From Actinomycetes bacterium (lineage in GTDB: Bacteria > Actinomycetota > Actinomycetes > Actinomycetales > Cellulomonadaceae), in NCBI GenBank assembly GCA_023428465.1, contig JAEYXM010000016.1, forward strand, positions 1-8,927: a stretch of 8,927 nucleotides of DNA, given 5' to 3'. This document shows, in pieces, positions 1 through 7,399 of this stretch (position 1 is the first letter of the stretch; each line of letters begins with the position of its first letter). A model generated the notes under the pieces. The model worked only from the letters and a program-made list of their open reading frames with translations. It did no database searches and was not told where the DNA came from. The position numbers and the translations under genes were made by a program.

Positions 1-898
1 ACTCCTGGGCGAGGAGCCAGGCGAGCACGACCTGCGACGGGGTGGCGCCGAGGTCGGCTGCGACCGCCCGCACGGCGGCGATCTGGGCGCGCTGGTGCTC
101 GCCCGCGTAGTTGGCCTGCCAGAGCCAGTGCGCCTCGCGCTCGGCGTCGGGCAGGTCGTAGATGCCCTTGAGCACGGGGGAGTAGGCGACCAGGGTCAGG
201 TCGGGGTGCCCGGCGAGGTAGTCGAGCTGCTCGTCGTCGACGATGGACGCCGTGCTCAGGTCGGCGCGCCGGTGCAGCAGTGAGTGCTCCTGCTGGAGCG
301 CCACCGGCGTCGGCCAGCCGTTGGCGAGGCACAGCTGCCGGATGCGCTCGAGGCGCCACGTGCGCACGTTCGACCAGCCGAGGTGGCGGACCTTGCCCTC
401 GGCGACGAAGCCGGCGAGAGCCTCGAGGGTCTCTTCGAGCGGCGTCGACAGGTCGTCGACGTGCACGTAGTACAGGTCGATGTGGTCCGTGCCGAGCCGC
501 CGCAGGCTGCCCTCGAGCGACTCGCGGAGCACGGCGGCCCCGGCGCCCACGAAGTTCTTGCGGGCGGCGTCCCAGTCGGGGGCCGCGACGCCGTCGGACC
601 AGACCTGGTCGAGGTTCGCGACCCGCGCGGTGGCCTTGGTGGCGAGGAACACGTCGTCGCGGCGGCCGGTGCGGGCGAACCACCGTCCGAGGAACTCCTC
701 GGACTGGCCGCCGTCGGTGCCGCGGGCGTCCCACCAGGAGTAGCAGTCGGCGGTGTCGATGAACGTGCCGCCGTCGGCGGCGTAGCGGTCGAGCAGCGCG
801 AACGACGCGGCGTCGTCGGCGATGGTGCCCATCCCCATGGCGCCGAGGGCAATCCGGCTGACGTGCTGGCCGGTGGTGCCCAGCTCGATGGTCTGCAT
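1..898 (-). CDS. Aldo/keto reductase, C-terminus cut by window edge
   Basis: NAD(P)H-dependent aldo/keto reductase that should reduce a carbonyl compound in the cytoplasm; the substrate cannot be told from sequence. 299 codons are present and the frame runs off the left edge without a stop, so a short C-terminal part is missing. The AKR catalytic tetrad is all visible: Asp48 and Tyr53 in FIDTADCY, Lys88 in FLATKA, and His146 in LYYVHVDD. The GKVRHLGWSN stretch after it and the late TPSQVVLAWLL motif are the usual family landmarks of the TIM barrel. The ATG at 898 is chosen because it begins the classic AKR opening (MQTIELGTTGQHVSRIALG) and has a purine-rich GAGAGAAG ribosome site about 9 bases upstream. 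It lies 49 bases downstream of the merR gene on the same strand, so the two are probably co-transcribed and the regulator probably controls the reductase. Family assignment is firm; function beyond that is open. Confidence 0.93.
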   Translation of the reverse strand, partial: MQTIELGTTGQHVSRIALGAMGMGTIADDAASFALLDRYAADGGTFIDTADCYSWWDARGTDGGQSEEFLGRWFARTGRRDDVFLATKATARVANLDQVWSDGVAAPDWDAARKNFVGAGAAVLRESLEGSLRRLGTDHIDLYYVHVDDLSTPLEETLEALAGFVAEGKVRHLGWSNVRTWRLERIRQLCLANGWPTPVALQQEHSLLHRRADLSTASIVDDEQLDYLAGHPDLTLVAYSPVLKGIYDLPDAEREAHWLWQANYAGEHQRAQIAAVRAVAADLGATPSQVVLAWLLAQE

Positions 899-947
899 GC
901 GGGTGTCTTCTCTCTCGTGGGGTGCGGGCCGGTGGTCCGGGCCCGCG

Positions 948-1346
948 TCAGTTGTCCGCGCCCGCGGTGGCGGCGCGCAGCAGCTCGGTGTAGATGCCGA
1001 TCTTGTGGTCCAGGGCCGCGAGGTGGCGGTTCAGCAGCGCGATGTGCGCCACGAGCTCGGTCCGGTGGTCGGTGAGTACACCGACGCGCTCGGGGATCGT
1101 GTGGTCGCCGGCGCGGGTGAGCTCCACGAACCGCTGCATGTCCTTGATGGGCATGCCGGTCTGGCGCAGGAGCGTGAGGAACACGACCGCCCCCAGGTCG
1201 GCGTCGGTGTAGCGGCGGTGTCCGCCCGACCCGCGGGGGACCGGTGCGAGCAGCCCGATGCGCTCGTAGTAGCGCAGCGTGTGCGCCGAGACGCCGGTGC
1301 GCTCGGCGGCCTCCTCGATGGTGCAGCCCTGCGTCGTGGTGGTCAT
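948..1346 (-). CDS. MerR-family transcriptional regulator
   Basis: 132-residue DNA-binding regulator. The N-terminal winged helix-turn-helix is clear: residues 9-30 (TIEEAAERTGVSAHTLRYYE) followed by RIGLLAPVPRGSGGHRRYTDADL, the standard MerR recognition and wing region. Residues about 53-75 form the second helical pair (FLTLLRQTGMPIKDMQRFVEL), and about 88-126 read as the antiparallel dimerisation coiled coil. The short C-terminus ends at once after the coiled coil and has no cysteines; the only Cys is residue 8. A metal-binding or Cys-thiol sensor such as CueR, or an AdhR/NmlR-type switch, is therefore not supported, and the inducer is unknown. MerR regulators of this size next to an aldo/keto reductase are common in actinobacteria and typically twist their own promoter into an active shape. 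The ATG at 1346 has no Shine-Dalgarno, which fits a leaderless message from the promoter at 1354-1384. Confidence 0.93.
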   Translation of the reverse strand: MTTTTQGCTIEEAAERTGVSAHTLRYYERIGLLAPVPRGSGGHRRYTDADLGAVVFLTLLRQTGMPIKDMQRFVELTRAGDHTIPERVGVLTDHRTELVAHIALLNRHLAALDHKIGIYTELLRAATAGADN

Positions 1347-1353
1347 GTCTGCG

Positions 1354-1384
1354 ACCGTAGAAGTTCGAGTGCGCTCGAAGTCAA
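1354..1384 (-). promoter_or_regulatory. MerR-type promoter with dyad operator, likely leaderless
   Basis: On the minus strand the -35 is TTGACT (1379-1384) and the -10 is TACGGT (1354-1359), separated by exactly 19 bases (1360-1378). A 19-20 bp spacer is the hallmark of promoters activated by MerR proteins through DNA distortion. Within the spacer and touching the -35 is the dyad TTCGAG-TGCG-CTCGAA (plus-strand 1364-1379), a perfect 6-bp inverted repeat with a 4-base centre, the expected dimer binding site. The -10 ends 7 bases before the merR ATG, so transcription should begin at or within a base or two of the start codon. Seen: elements and spacing. Inferred: autoregulation and control of the downstream reductase. 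Confidence 0.75.
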
Positions 1385-1414
1385 CGCATTGTCGGGAGGA
1401 ATCTGCGCGGGTGC

Positions 1415-1456
1415 GACGATGGGGGCATGTCCTCGACCGTCGTGCGCCCCGGCTGA
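1415..1456 (+). promoter_or_regulatory. Candidate hemW -10 and 9-codon leaderless ORF
   Basis: GACGAT (1415-1420) is a -10-like hexamer followed by six bases and then ATG at 1427, the spacing of a leaderless start. That ATG opens only a nine-residue frame, MSSTVVRPG, which stops at 1454-1456, five bases before the GTG I choose for hemW. The first -10 base is G rather than T and no well-placed -35 is visible (TTGTCG at 1389 would need a 20-base spacer), so this is tentative. It may be a leader ORF coupled to hemW, or a chance ATG. Confidence 0.3.
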
Positions 1457-1461
1457 CGCCC

Positions 1462-2700
1462 GTGGTCCCGGCCCTTCCCGACGGCGAGTCGGTGCCCGAC
1501 GACGGCGCGCTGCCCGGTTGGGTGCGTGACGCGCCCGCGCCGCCCGCGGGGTTCGGCGTCTACCTCCACGTCCCCTTCTGCCGGGTGCGCTGCGGGTACT
1601 GCGACTTCAACACGTACACGGCCACCGAGCTGGGGGGCGGCGCGGACCAGGCGTCCTACACGGACACGGTGCTGCGCGAGGTCGCGCTGGCGCGCCGCGT
1701 GCTCGACGACGCCGGTCGCCCGGGGCGTCCGGTCGAGACGGTCTTCGTGGGCGGCGGAACCCCCACCATGCTCCCGGCGGCGGACCTGGCGCGGATACTC
1801 GACGGCGTCCGCTCGGCCTGGGGCCTGGCCGACGGCGCCGAGGTCACCACGGAGGCCAATCCCGACTCCGTGACGCCCGGGAGCCTCGCCGACCTCGCGG
1901 CGGCCGGCTTCACGCGCGTGTCCTTCGGCATGCAGTCCGCGGTGCCGCACGTGCTCGCGACGCTGGACCGCACGCACGACCCCGCGCGGGTGCCCGACGT
2001 CGTGCGCTGGGCCCGCGACGCGGGGCTCGACGTGTCCCTGGACCTCATCTACGGCACGCCGGGAGAGTCGGTGGACGACTGGCGCCGCTCGCTCGACGCG
2101 GCCCTCGCGTGCGACGTGGACCACGTCTCGGCGTACGCGCTGGTGATCGAGGAGGGCACCCGGATGGCGACGCAGGTGCGCCGCGGCGTCCTGCCGCCGG
2201 TGGACCCCGACGACGAGGCCGCGAAGTACGAGGTCGCCGACGCCGCGCTGACGGACGCGGGGCTCGAGTGGTACGAGGTCAGCAACTGGGCCAGGCCGGG
2301 CCGGCAGTGCCGGCACAACCTGGGCTACTGGCGCGGAGCGGACTGGTGGGGCTTCGGCCCCGGCGCGCACGCGCACGTCGGCGCGGGGGACCGGTCCGTC
2401 CGCTGGTGGAACGCCAAGCACCCGCGCGCGTACGCGGAGCGCCTCGCGGTGGGCCGGACGCCCGCCGTCGGCCGGGAGCTGCTCGACCCCGAGGACGTCG
2501 CGCTCGAGCACGTGCTGCTGGGCGTGCGGCTGCGCGAGGGCCTCGACCTGTCTGTGGTGCCCGCGGCGGGCCGACGCGCGGTGGCCGGCCTGGTCGCGGA
2601 CGGCCTGCTCGACGGCGTCGCGGCCGTGCGCGGACGCGCGGTGCTCACGCTCCGCGGCCGCCTCCTCGCGGACACCGTGGTCCGCGCCCTGACCGACTGA
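1462..2700 (+). CDS. hemW: Radical-SAM heme chaperone HemW
   Basis: 412 residues, normal for the family, long misnamed oxygen-independent coproporphyrinogen oxidase. HemW binds heme and a 4Fe-4S cluster and is thought to deliver heme to membrane respiratory proteins. The radical-SAM cluster motif is C40-x3-C44-x2-C47 (HVPFCRVRCGYCDFNTY); the residue two after the last Cys is Phe, as in HemW, where true HemN has a fourth Cys. VGGGTPTML (97-104) and EANPD (131-135) are the SAM-contacting stretches. HNLGYW (285-290) is the HNxxYW heme-binding signature that defines HemW. A C-terminal winged-helix-like HemN_C domain follows. The GTG at 1462 is preferred because VVPALPDGESVPDDGALP resembles the family's N-terminus, but it lacks a Shine-Dalgarno; an in-frame GTG at 1411, 11 bases after GGAGG (1395-1399), is the alternative. 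The gene is transcribed away from merR and stands ahead of the heat-shock operon, as in many actinobacteria. Confidence 0.93.
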   Translation: MVPALPDGESVPDDGALPGWVRDAPAPPAGFGVYLHVPFCRVRCGYCDFNTYTATELGGGADQASYTDTVLREVALARRVLDDAGRPGRPVETVFVGGGTPTMLPAADLARILDGVRSAWGLADGAEVTTEANPDSVTPGSLADLAAAGFTRVSFGMQSAVPHVLATLDRTHDPARVPDVVRWARDAGLDVSLDLIYGTPGESVDDWRRSLDAALACDVDHVSAYALVIEEGTRMATQVRRGVLPPVDPDDEAAKYEVADAALTDAGLEWYEVSNWARPGRQCRHNLGYWRGADWWGFGPGAHAHVGAGDRSVRWWNAKHPRAYAERLAVGRTPAVGRELLDPEDVALEHVLLGVRLREGLDLSVVPAAGRRAVAGLVADGLLDGVAAVRGRAVLTLRGRLLADTVVRALTD

Positions 2701-2742
2701 GTCGCCGGATCCCGGAGGGGGCACGTCGCCCGGCCCTGGACG

Positions 2743-2780
2743 CACGGAGGGCCGGTGCCCGTAGGCACCGGCCCTCCGTG
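2743..2780. terminator. Perfect hairpin terminator between convergent genes
   Basis: Positions 2743-2759 and 2764-2780 are exact reverse complements, giving a 17-bp GC-rich stem closed by the 4-base loop CGTA. It lies 42 bases after the hemW stop and 16 bases beyond the stop of the convergent DUF4870 gene, so it can end transcripts from both sides. There is no T-tract on either strand, which is usual for high-GC actinobacterial terminators. Confidence 0.85.
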
Positions 2781-2796
2781 ACGTCAGCCAGTCAGC

Positions 2797-3294
2797 TCAC
2801 TTGATGAGGCGCAGGGCGAACGGGTAGCGGTACGCCTCGCCCTTGTTGGCGGCCAGACCGGCCATGATGCACAGGATCAGGTTGGCGAGGCTCAGGACGC
2901 CCATGAGCACGAAGCCGATGAGGATGAGCGTCAGGATGCCGGAGACGATCATGCCGATGAGGATCGTGATCTGGAAGTTCAGGGACTCCTTGGCCTGCTC
3001 GTCGACGAAGCGGCTGCGGTCCTTGTACATCAGCCAGACGACCAGCGGGGCGATGAAGCCCAGGAGGATCGCGCCGATGTGGCCGAGCATCGCCCAGAGA
3101 CGCTGGTCGGAGTCGGTCATCGGGGCCGCGGCGCCGTAGGCCGGCGGCGGAGCGGCCGCGTAGCCGGGCGGCGGGGCCTGGTACCCGCCGGCGGGCGGTG
3201 CGCCGTACGCGGGCGGCGGGACGGCGCCGGCCGGCGGAGGCGGGACTGCACCCTCAGGGGTGGCGCCCGGCGTGGGGTCGGAGGGATTCGACAT
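2797..3294 (-). CDS. DUF4870 membrane protein with Pro/Gly/Ala-rich tail
   Basis: 165 residues. Residues 1-58 are a low-complexity, presumably disordered tail rich in Pro, Ala, Gly and Tyr, with repeated PPPAYGA/PPPGYAA-like units. After the ATG-free linker TDSDQRLWAMLGHIGA the DUF4870 domain begins: hydrophobic spans at about 66-90, 107-129 and 130-148, with the charged loop YKDRSRFVDEQAKESLNFQ between the first two. That loop and the final hydrophilic GEAYRYPFALRLIK are typical of the family, sometimes annotated as Tic20-like. No molecular function is established that I can name. The ATG at 3294 is preferred over longer frames because it begins the low-complexity tail and has GAAAGG about 9 bases upstream; the frame is open for another 46 codons but that part reads as noise. 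It is monocistronic by position: a terminator follows it and 157 bases separate it from the upstream DUF3097 gene. Confidence 0.88.
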   Translation of the reverse strand: MSNPSDPTPGATPEGAVPPPPAGAVPPPAYGAPPAGGYQAPPPGYAAAPPPAYGAAAPMTDSDQRLWAMLGHIGAILLGFIAPLVVWLMYKDRSRFVDEQAKESLNFQITILIGMIVSGILTLILIGFVLMGVLSLANLILCIMAGLAANKGEAYRYPFALRLIK

Positions 3295-3379
3295 GTGGCT
3301 TGCCTTTCGCTGAGGGCGGGTCGTGCACCGGCGGGGCACACCCGTGGAGCGCGCCGAAGGGCTGGACCTCGGCGATCCG

Positions 3380-3385
3380 ACGATA
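3380..3385 (-). promoter_or_regulatory. Candidate -10 for the DUF4870 gene
   Basis: On the minus strand TATCGT fits the TAnnnT -10 pattern and lies about 85 bases upstream of the DUF4870 ATG, in the only gap (3295-3451) between it and the next gene. No convincing -35 is seen 17 or 18 bases further up. The rest of this 157-base gap shows only the ribosome site near 3303-3308 and nothing else I can support. Confidence 0.25.
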
Positions 3386-3451
3386 GCGAAGCGCGCGCGG
3401 CCGTGGGAGCACACCGCGCCGCGATTTCTCACCCGGCGTCGCGGAACACGC

Positions 3452-4294
3452 TCAGGGACCGGTCACGAAGTCGATCAGTTCCTCCACCCGGCCGAGGAAC
3501 GCGGGTTCCAGGTCGCGGTAGTCGCGCACGCTGGCGAGGATGCGCCGCCAGCCGTCCGCGACGTCGGCCTGCGAGCCGGCCGGCCAGCCGAGGTGGGCGA
3601 GGATCCCGCGCTTCCACTCGACGGACCGGTCGATGCGCGGCCACGCCTCGAGCCCGACCCGCTCGGGGCGGACCGCCTCCCACACGTCCACGTACGGGTG
3701 CCCGACGACGAGGACGGACCCGGCGGGCACGCCCCGCACCGCGTCGGCGGCGATCCGGCTCTCCTTCGTCCCGTCGAGGAGGTGGTCGACGAGCACTCCC
3801 AGGCGACGCTGCGGCGTCGGGGCGAAGTCGCGCACCGCGTCCGCGAGGCGGTCCGCGCCGTCGAGCATCTCGACGACGACGCCCTCGATGCGCAGGTCGT
3901 CGCCCCACACCTTCTCGACGAGCTCGGCGTCGTGGCGCCCCTCGACCCAGATGCGGTTGGTGCGCGCGACCCGTGCGGGCGCGTCCGGCACCGCCACGCT
4001 GCCCGACGCCGTGCGCGTGGGTCGCGCGGGGGGCGTCCTCGTCACGGGGGCCACGAGCTCGACGGGCTGCCCGTCGATCCAGAACCCGGGTCCCATCGGG
4101 AAGGTCCGGGTGCGGCCCTTGCGGTCCTCGAGCACGACGACGCGCATGCCGCCGGACGCCTCGACGCGCAGGACGGCCCCGACCCAGCCGGTCGTGACCT
4201 CCTCGACGACGAGGCCCGTGTCGGCCGCGATAGGGCGGGAGGCGGGGCGGCGCGATGGCGCGGTCAGCGCATCAGGTCCGTATCGGTCGAGCAC
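3452..4294 (-). CDS. DUF3097 family protein, possible Toprim-like core
   Basis: 280-residue protein matching the actinobacterial DUF3097 family across its length; the function is not known to me. An N-terminal region (about 25-82, GLVVEEVTTGWVGAVLRVE through FWIDGQPVELV) looks like a small beta-barrel, followed by a Pro/Arg/Thr linker (83-98). The core is highly conserved: TNRIWVEGRHDAELVEKVWG (112-131), LGVLVDHLLDGTKESR (165-180), and LVVGHPYVDVWEAV (195-208). VEGRHDA with Glu118 and Asp122, then an Asp-rich strand end (Asp170, Asp174), resembles the Toprim fold of RNase M5 and primases; this is my inference. The end, KDLEP-like RDLEPAFLGRVEELIDFVTG, is also typical of the family. The GTG at 4294 gives the usual MxDRYGxDxL opening. 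It has no Shine-Dalgarno, and a -10 sits at leaderless distance. It is transcribed divergently from hrcA across a 148-base gap. Confidence 0.9.
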   Translation of the reverse strand: MLDRYGPDALTAPSRRPASRPIAADTGLVVEEVTTGWVGAVLRVEASGGMRVVVLEDRKGRTRTFPMGPGFWIDGQPVELVAPVTRTPPARPTRTASGSVAVPDAPARVARTNRIWVEGRHDAELVEKVWGDDLRIEGVVVEMLDGADRLADAVRDFAPTPQRRLGVLVDHLLDGTKESRIAADAVRGVPAGSVLVVGHPYVDVWEAVRPERVGLEAWPRIDRSVEWKRGILAHLGWPAGSQADVADGWRRILASVRDYRDLEPAFLGRVEELIDFVTGP

Positions 4295-4300
4295 CAGGGC

Positions 4301-4306
4301 ACTCTA
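4301..4306 (-). promoter_or_regulatory. Likely leaderless -10 of the DUF3097 gene
   Basis: On the minus strand TAGAGT (TAnnnT) is followed by GCCCTG and then directly by the GTG start, so transcription would begin on the start codon. The upstream sequence has no Shine-Dalgarno, which supports leaderless translation. No good -35 is visible; the region where it should lie (about 4324-4332) overlaps the -35 of the divergent hrcA promoter. Confidence 0.45.
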
Positions 4307-4326
4307 GGGCGCCGTCGGCGGGCCGG

Positions 4327-4355
4327 TTCGACGCCGGGCCGGTCCGTCGTAGGAT
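4327..4355 (+). promoter_or_regulatory. hrcA operon promoter
   Basis: The -35 candidate TTCGAC (4327-4332) and -10 TAGGAT (4350-4355) are separated by exactly 17 bases. The expected transcription start is near 4361-4362, inside the CIRCE element, so HrcA binding would block polymerase. The leader before the hrcA ATG would be about 80 bases. Confidence 0.6.
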
Positions 4356-4381
4356 TAGCACTCGGACCATCCGAGTGCCAC
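4355..4381 (+). promoter_or_regulatory. CIRCE heat-shock operator (HrcA binding site)
   Basis: TTAGCACTC (4355-4363), a 9-base spacer (4364-4372), then GAGTGCCAC (4373-4381). The consensus is TTAGCACTC-N9-GAGTGCTAA: the left arm is perfect and the right arm differs at two positions. The spacer itself (GGACCATCC) is partly palindromic, extending the dyad. Its first base is the last base of the -10, and it covers the predicted start site, the standard arrangement for autorepression of hrcA. Confidence 0.93.
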
Positions 4382-4430
4382 GACGCCGTTCCCGGCGAGG
4401 CCCGCGGACGGCCGTGCCCCGTCGAGGCCG

Positions 4431-4435
4431 GGAGG
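4431..4435 (+). promoter_or_regulatory. Strong Shine-Dalgarno of hrcA
   Basis: GGAGG within GGGAGGAGG lies 7 bases before the ATG at 4443 and decides that start over other in-frame starts. Confidence 0.8.
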
Positions 4436-4442
4436 AGGCGCG

Positions 4443-5462
4443 ATGAGCGAGGACCGCAGGCTCGAGGTGCTGCGAGCCATCGTGGAGGACTACGTGCACA
4501 CGCACGAGCCCGTCGGGTCGCGTGTCCTCGTCGAGCGTCACAACCTCAAGGTCTCGCCGGCGACCATCCGCAACGACATGGCGGCGCTCGAGGACGCGGG
4601 GTTCATCACCCAGCCCCACACGTCCGCCGGCCGGGTGCCCACGGACAAGGGCTACCGGCTCTTCGTGGACCGGCTCTCCGACATCAAGCCGCTGTCCCCG
4701 GCCGAGCGCCGCGCCATCCAGACGTTCCTGGACGACGCGGTCGACCTCGACGACGTCGTGGACCGCTCCGTGCGGCTGCTCGCGCAGCTCACCCAGCAGG
4801 TCGCCGTCGTGCAGTACCCGTCGCTGCGGCGTTCCGCCCTGCGCCACCTCGAACTCGTCCCGGTCGGCCCGTCGCGGTTGCTGGTCGTCATCATCACCGA
4901 GGCCGGGCGCGTCGAGCAGCGGATCGTCGAGGTGCCCGACGGCGTGCCCGAGCACGTCCTCGACACGCTCCGGGCCCGGCTCAACGCCACCGTGGCAGGC
5001 CGTCGCCTGGCCGAGCTGACCGAGCCGCTGGACCAGGTCGCCGGCGCGTTCGCCGTGGCCGACCAGCCGTTCGTCCGGCAGATCGTGCGCGTGGTGGAGG
5101 AGACGCTCGCGGAGACGACCGAGGAGCGCATCGTCATGGCGGGCGCCTCGAACCTCGCGCGCAGCGGGACCGACTTCGTGCACAGCATCCGGCCCGTGCT
5201 CGAGGCACTCGAGGAGCAGGTCGTGCTGCTGCGGCTGCTGACGGAGATGGCCGAGGACTCCGCGGGGGTGGCGGTGCGCATCGGGCGTGAGAACGACCAC
5301 GCGGGCCTCGCGGAGACCTCGATCGTGGCGGCCAGCTACGGTGAGGAGGGTCGGCCGCTCGCGCGCATCGGTTCGCTCGGCCCGACGCGCATGGACTACG
5401 CGGGCACGATCGCGTCCGTCCGGGCCGTCGCCCGGTACCTTTCCCGGATCCTGGCCGGTTGA
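4443..5462 (+). CDS. hrcA: Heat-inducible transcription repressor HrcA
   Basis: 339-residue repressor of class I heat-shock genes, cytoplasmic, acting as a dimer on CIRCE operators and kept active by the GroEL chaperonin. The N-terminal winged helix-turn-helix covers about residues 1-75: RLEVLRAIVEDYVHTHEPVG, then the recognition region SPATIRNDMAALEDAGFI and the wing TSAGRVPTDKGYRLFVD, all close to the family consensus. The rest is the HrcA dimerisation and inserted domain; the late VRIGREND and the ending MDYAGTIASVRAVARYLSRIL (written here as the family's SPTRMxY-type tail) are typical. Length is normal. The start has a strong ribosome site. A CIRCE element in its own leader shows autoregulation. 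dnaJ follows after 24 bases, so derepression on heat shock should raise DnaJ2 as well. Groups with this arrangement usually also have CIRCE at groES/groEL, outside this window. Confidence 0.97.
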   Translation: MSEDRRLEVLRAIVEDYVHTHEPVGSRVLVERHNLKVSPATIRNDMAALEDAGFITQPHTSAGRVPTDKGYRLFVDRLSDIKPLSPAERRAIQTFLDDAVDLDDVVDRSVRLLAQLTQQVAVVQYPSLRRSALRHLELVPVGPSRLLVVIITEAGRVEQRIVEVPDGVPEHVLDTLRARLNATVAGRRLAELTEPLDQVAGAFAVADQPFVRQIVRVVEETLAETTEERIVMAGASNLARSGTDFVHSIRPVLEALEEQVVLLRLLTEMAEDSAGVAVRIGRENDHAGLAETSIVAASYGEEGRPLARIGSLGPTRMDYAGTIASVRAVARYLSRILAG

Positions 5463-5486
5463 TCCCGGCCCCGATGGAGACCCTTC

Positions 5487-6611
<1,125 letters not shown>

Positions 6612-6615
6612 CGCC

Positions 6616-7383
6616 GTGACCGCGCCGGTGTTCCTGGCCGAGCCGCGCACGCTCGACGCCCACACCCCCGGGGCCGAGCTCACCCTCGAGGGGGCCGAGG
6701 CCCGGCACGCCGGGGTCGTGCAGCGGCGCCGGCCCGGCGAGCGCGTGGACGTCGTCGACGGGTGCGGGGTACGGCTCGAGTGCCGGATCGCCGCGGTCGA
6801 GCCCGGGCGGCTGACGCTCGCCGTGGAGGGGCGCCGGGAGGAGGCGGCACCCGCCGTCCGGCTGGTCCTCGCCCAGGCGCTCGCGAAGGGTGACCGCGAC
6901 GAGATGGCCGTGGAGGCCGCCACGGAGATCGGCGTCGACGAGGTCGTGCCCTGGCAGGCGTCGCGGTCCGTCGTCGTGTGGCGCGGTGACCGCGCGGCGA
7001 AGAGCCGCGCACGCTGGGTGGCCACAGTGCGCGAGGCCACGAAGCAGTCGCGACGCGCCCACCTACCGGCCGTCGGCGACGCCGTCGACTCCCGCGGCCT
7101 CGTGCGCCTCATCCGCGACACGTGCGCGGACGGCGGCCGGGCCGTCGTGCTGCACGAGTCCGCGGAGCAGCCGCTGACGGCCGTTGCGCTGCCTGACGGC
7201 GGTCCCGCGGCCCGCGTGCTCGTCGTCGTCGGGCCGGAGGGCGGGATCACGGACGACGAGCTCGACGCGTTCACCGAGGCCGGCGCCGTCCTTGGCCGCA
7301 TCGGACCACACGTCCTGCGGACCTCGACGGCCGGGCCGGTCGCGCTCGCCGTCCTCGCGGAGCGGCTCGGCCGCTGGGCGTGA
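6616..7383 (+). CDS. rsmE: 16S rRNA m3U1498 methyltransferase RsmE
   Basis: 255-residue SPOUT-class enzyme that transfers a methyl group from S-adenosylmethionine to N3 of U1498 (E. coli numbering) of 16S rRNA in the small subunit. The N-terminal PUA-like RNA-binding part is about 1-72, with EARHAGVVQRRRPGERVDVVDG. The SPOUT catalytic domain contains QALAKGDRDEMAVEAATEIG (87-106), EATKQSRR (140-147), and the knot residues VGPEGGITDDEL (205-216) and LRTSTAGPVALAVL (234-247), which form the SAM pocket. The GTG at 6616 lies 4 bases after the dnaJ stop, so translation is probably coupled and the gene belongs to the hrcA operon. The gene order dnaJ-rsmE is widely conserved, linking rRNA modification to the heat-shock block. 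Nothing is unusual in length or motifs. Confidence 0.95.
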   Translation: MTAPVFLAEPRTLDAHTPGAELTLEGAEARHAGVVQRRRPGERVDVVDGCGVRLECRIAAVEPGRLTLAVEGRREEAAPAVRLVLAQALAKGDRDEMAVEAATEIGVDEVVPWQASRSVVVWRGDRAAKSRARWVATVREATKQSRRAHLPAVGDAVDSRGLVRLIRDTCADGGRAVVLHESAEQPLTAVALPDGGPAARVLVVVGPEGGITDDELDAFTEAGAVLGRIGPHVLRTSTAGPVALAVLAERLGRWA

Positions 7384-7399
7384 CGCCGGTCGGCCGCAC

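Noticed and set aside
1279..1461. N-terminal extension of HemW from the ATG at 1279
   Set aside because: That stretch is antisense to merR and would add 61 residues without family resemblance.
1381..2745. A 454-codon open frame on the minus strand opposite hemW
   Set aside because: Arg/Val/His-rich noise antisense to a clearly recognised HemW; no plausible start signals.
3295..3432. 46-residue N-terminal extension of the DUF4870 protein
   Set aside because: Arg-rich sequence unlike the family, while the ATG at 3294 has a ribosome site and begins a typical tail.
3323..5290. A 655-codon plus-strand open frame across DUF3097 and hrcA
   Set aside because: It runs antisense to DUF3097 and out of frame with hrcA, both well supported, and reads as compositional noise.
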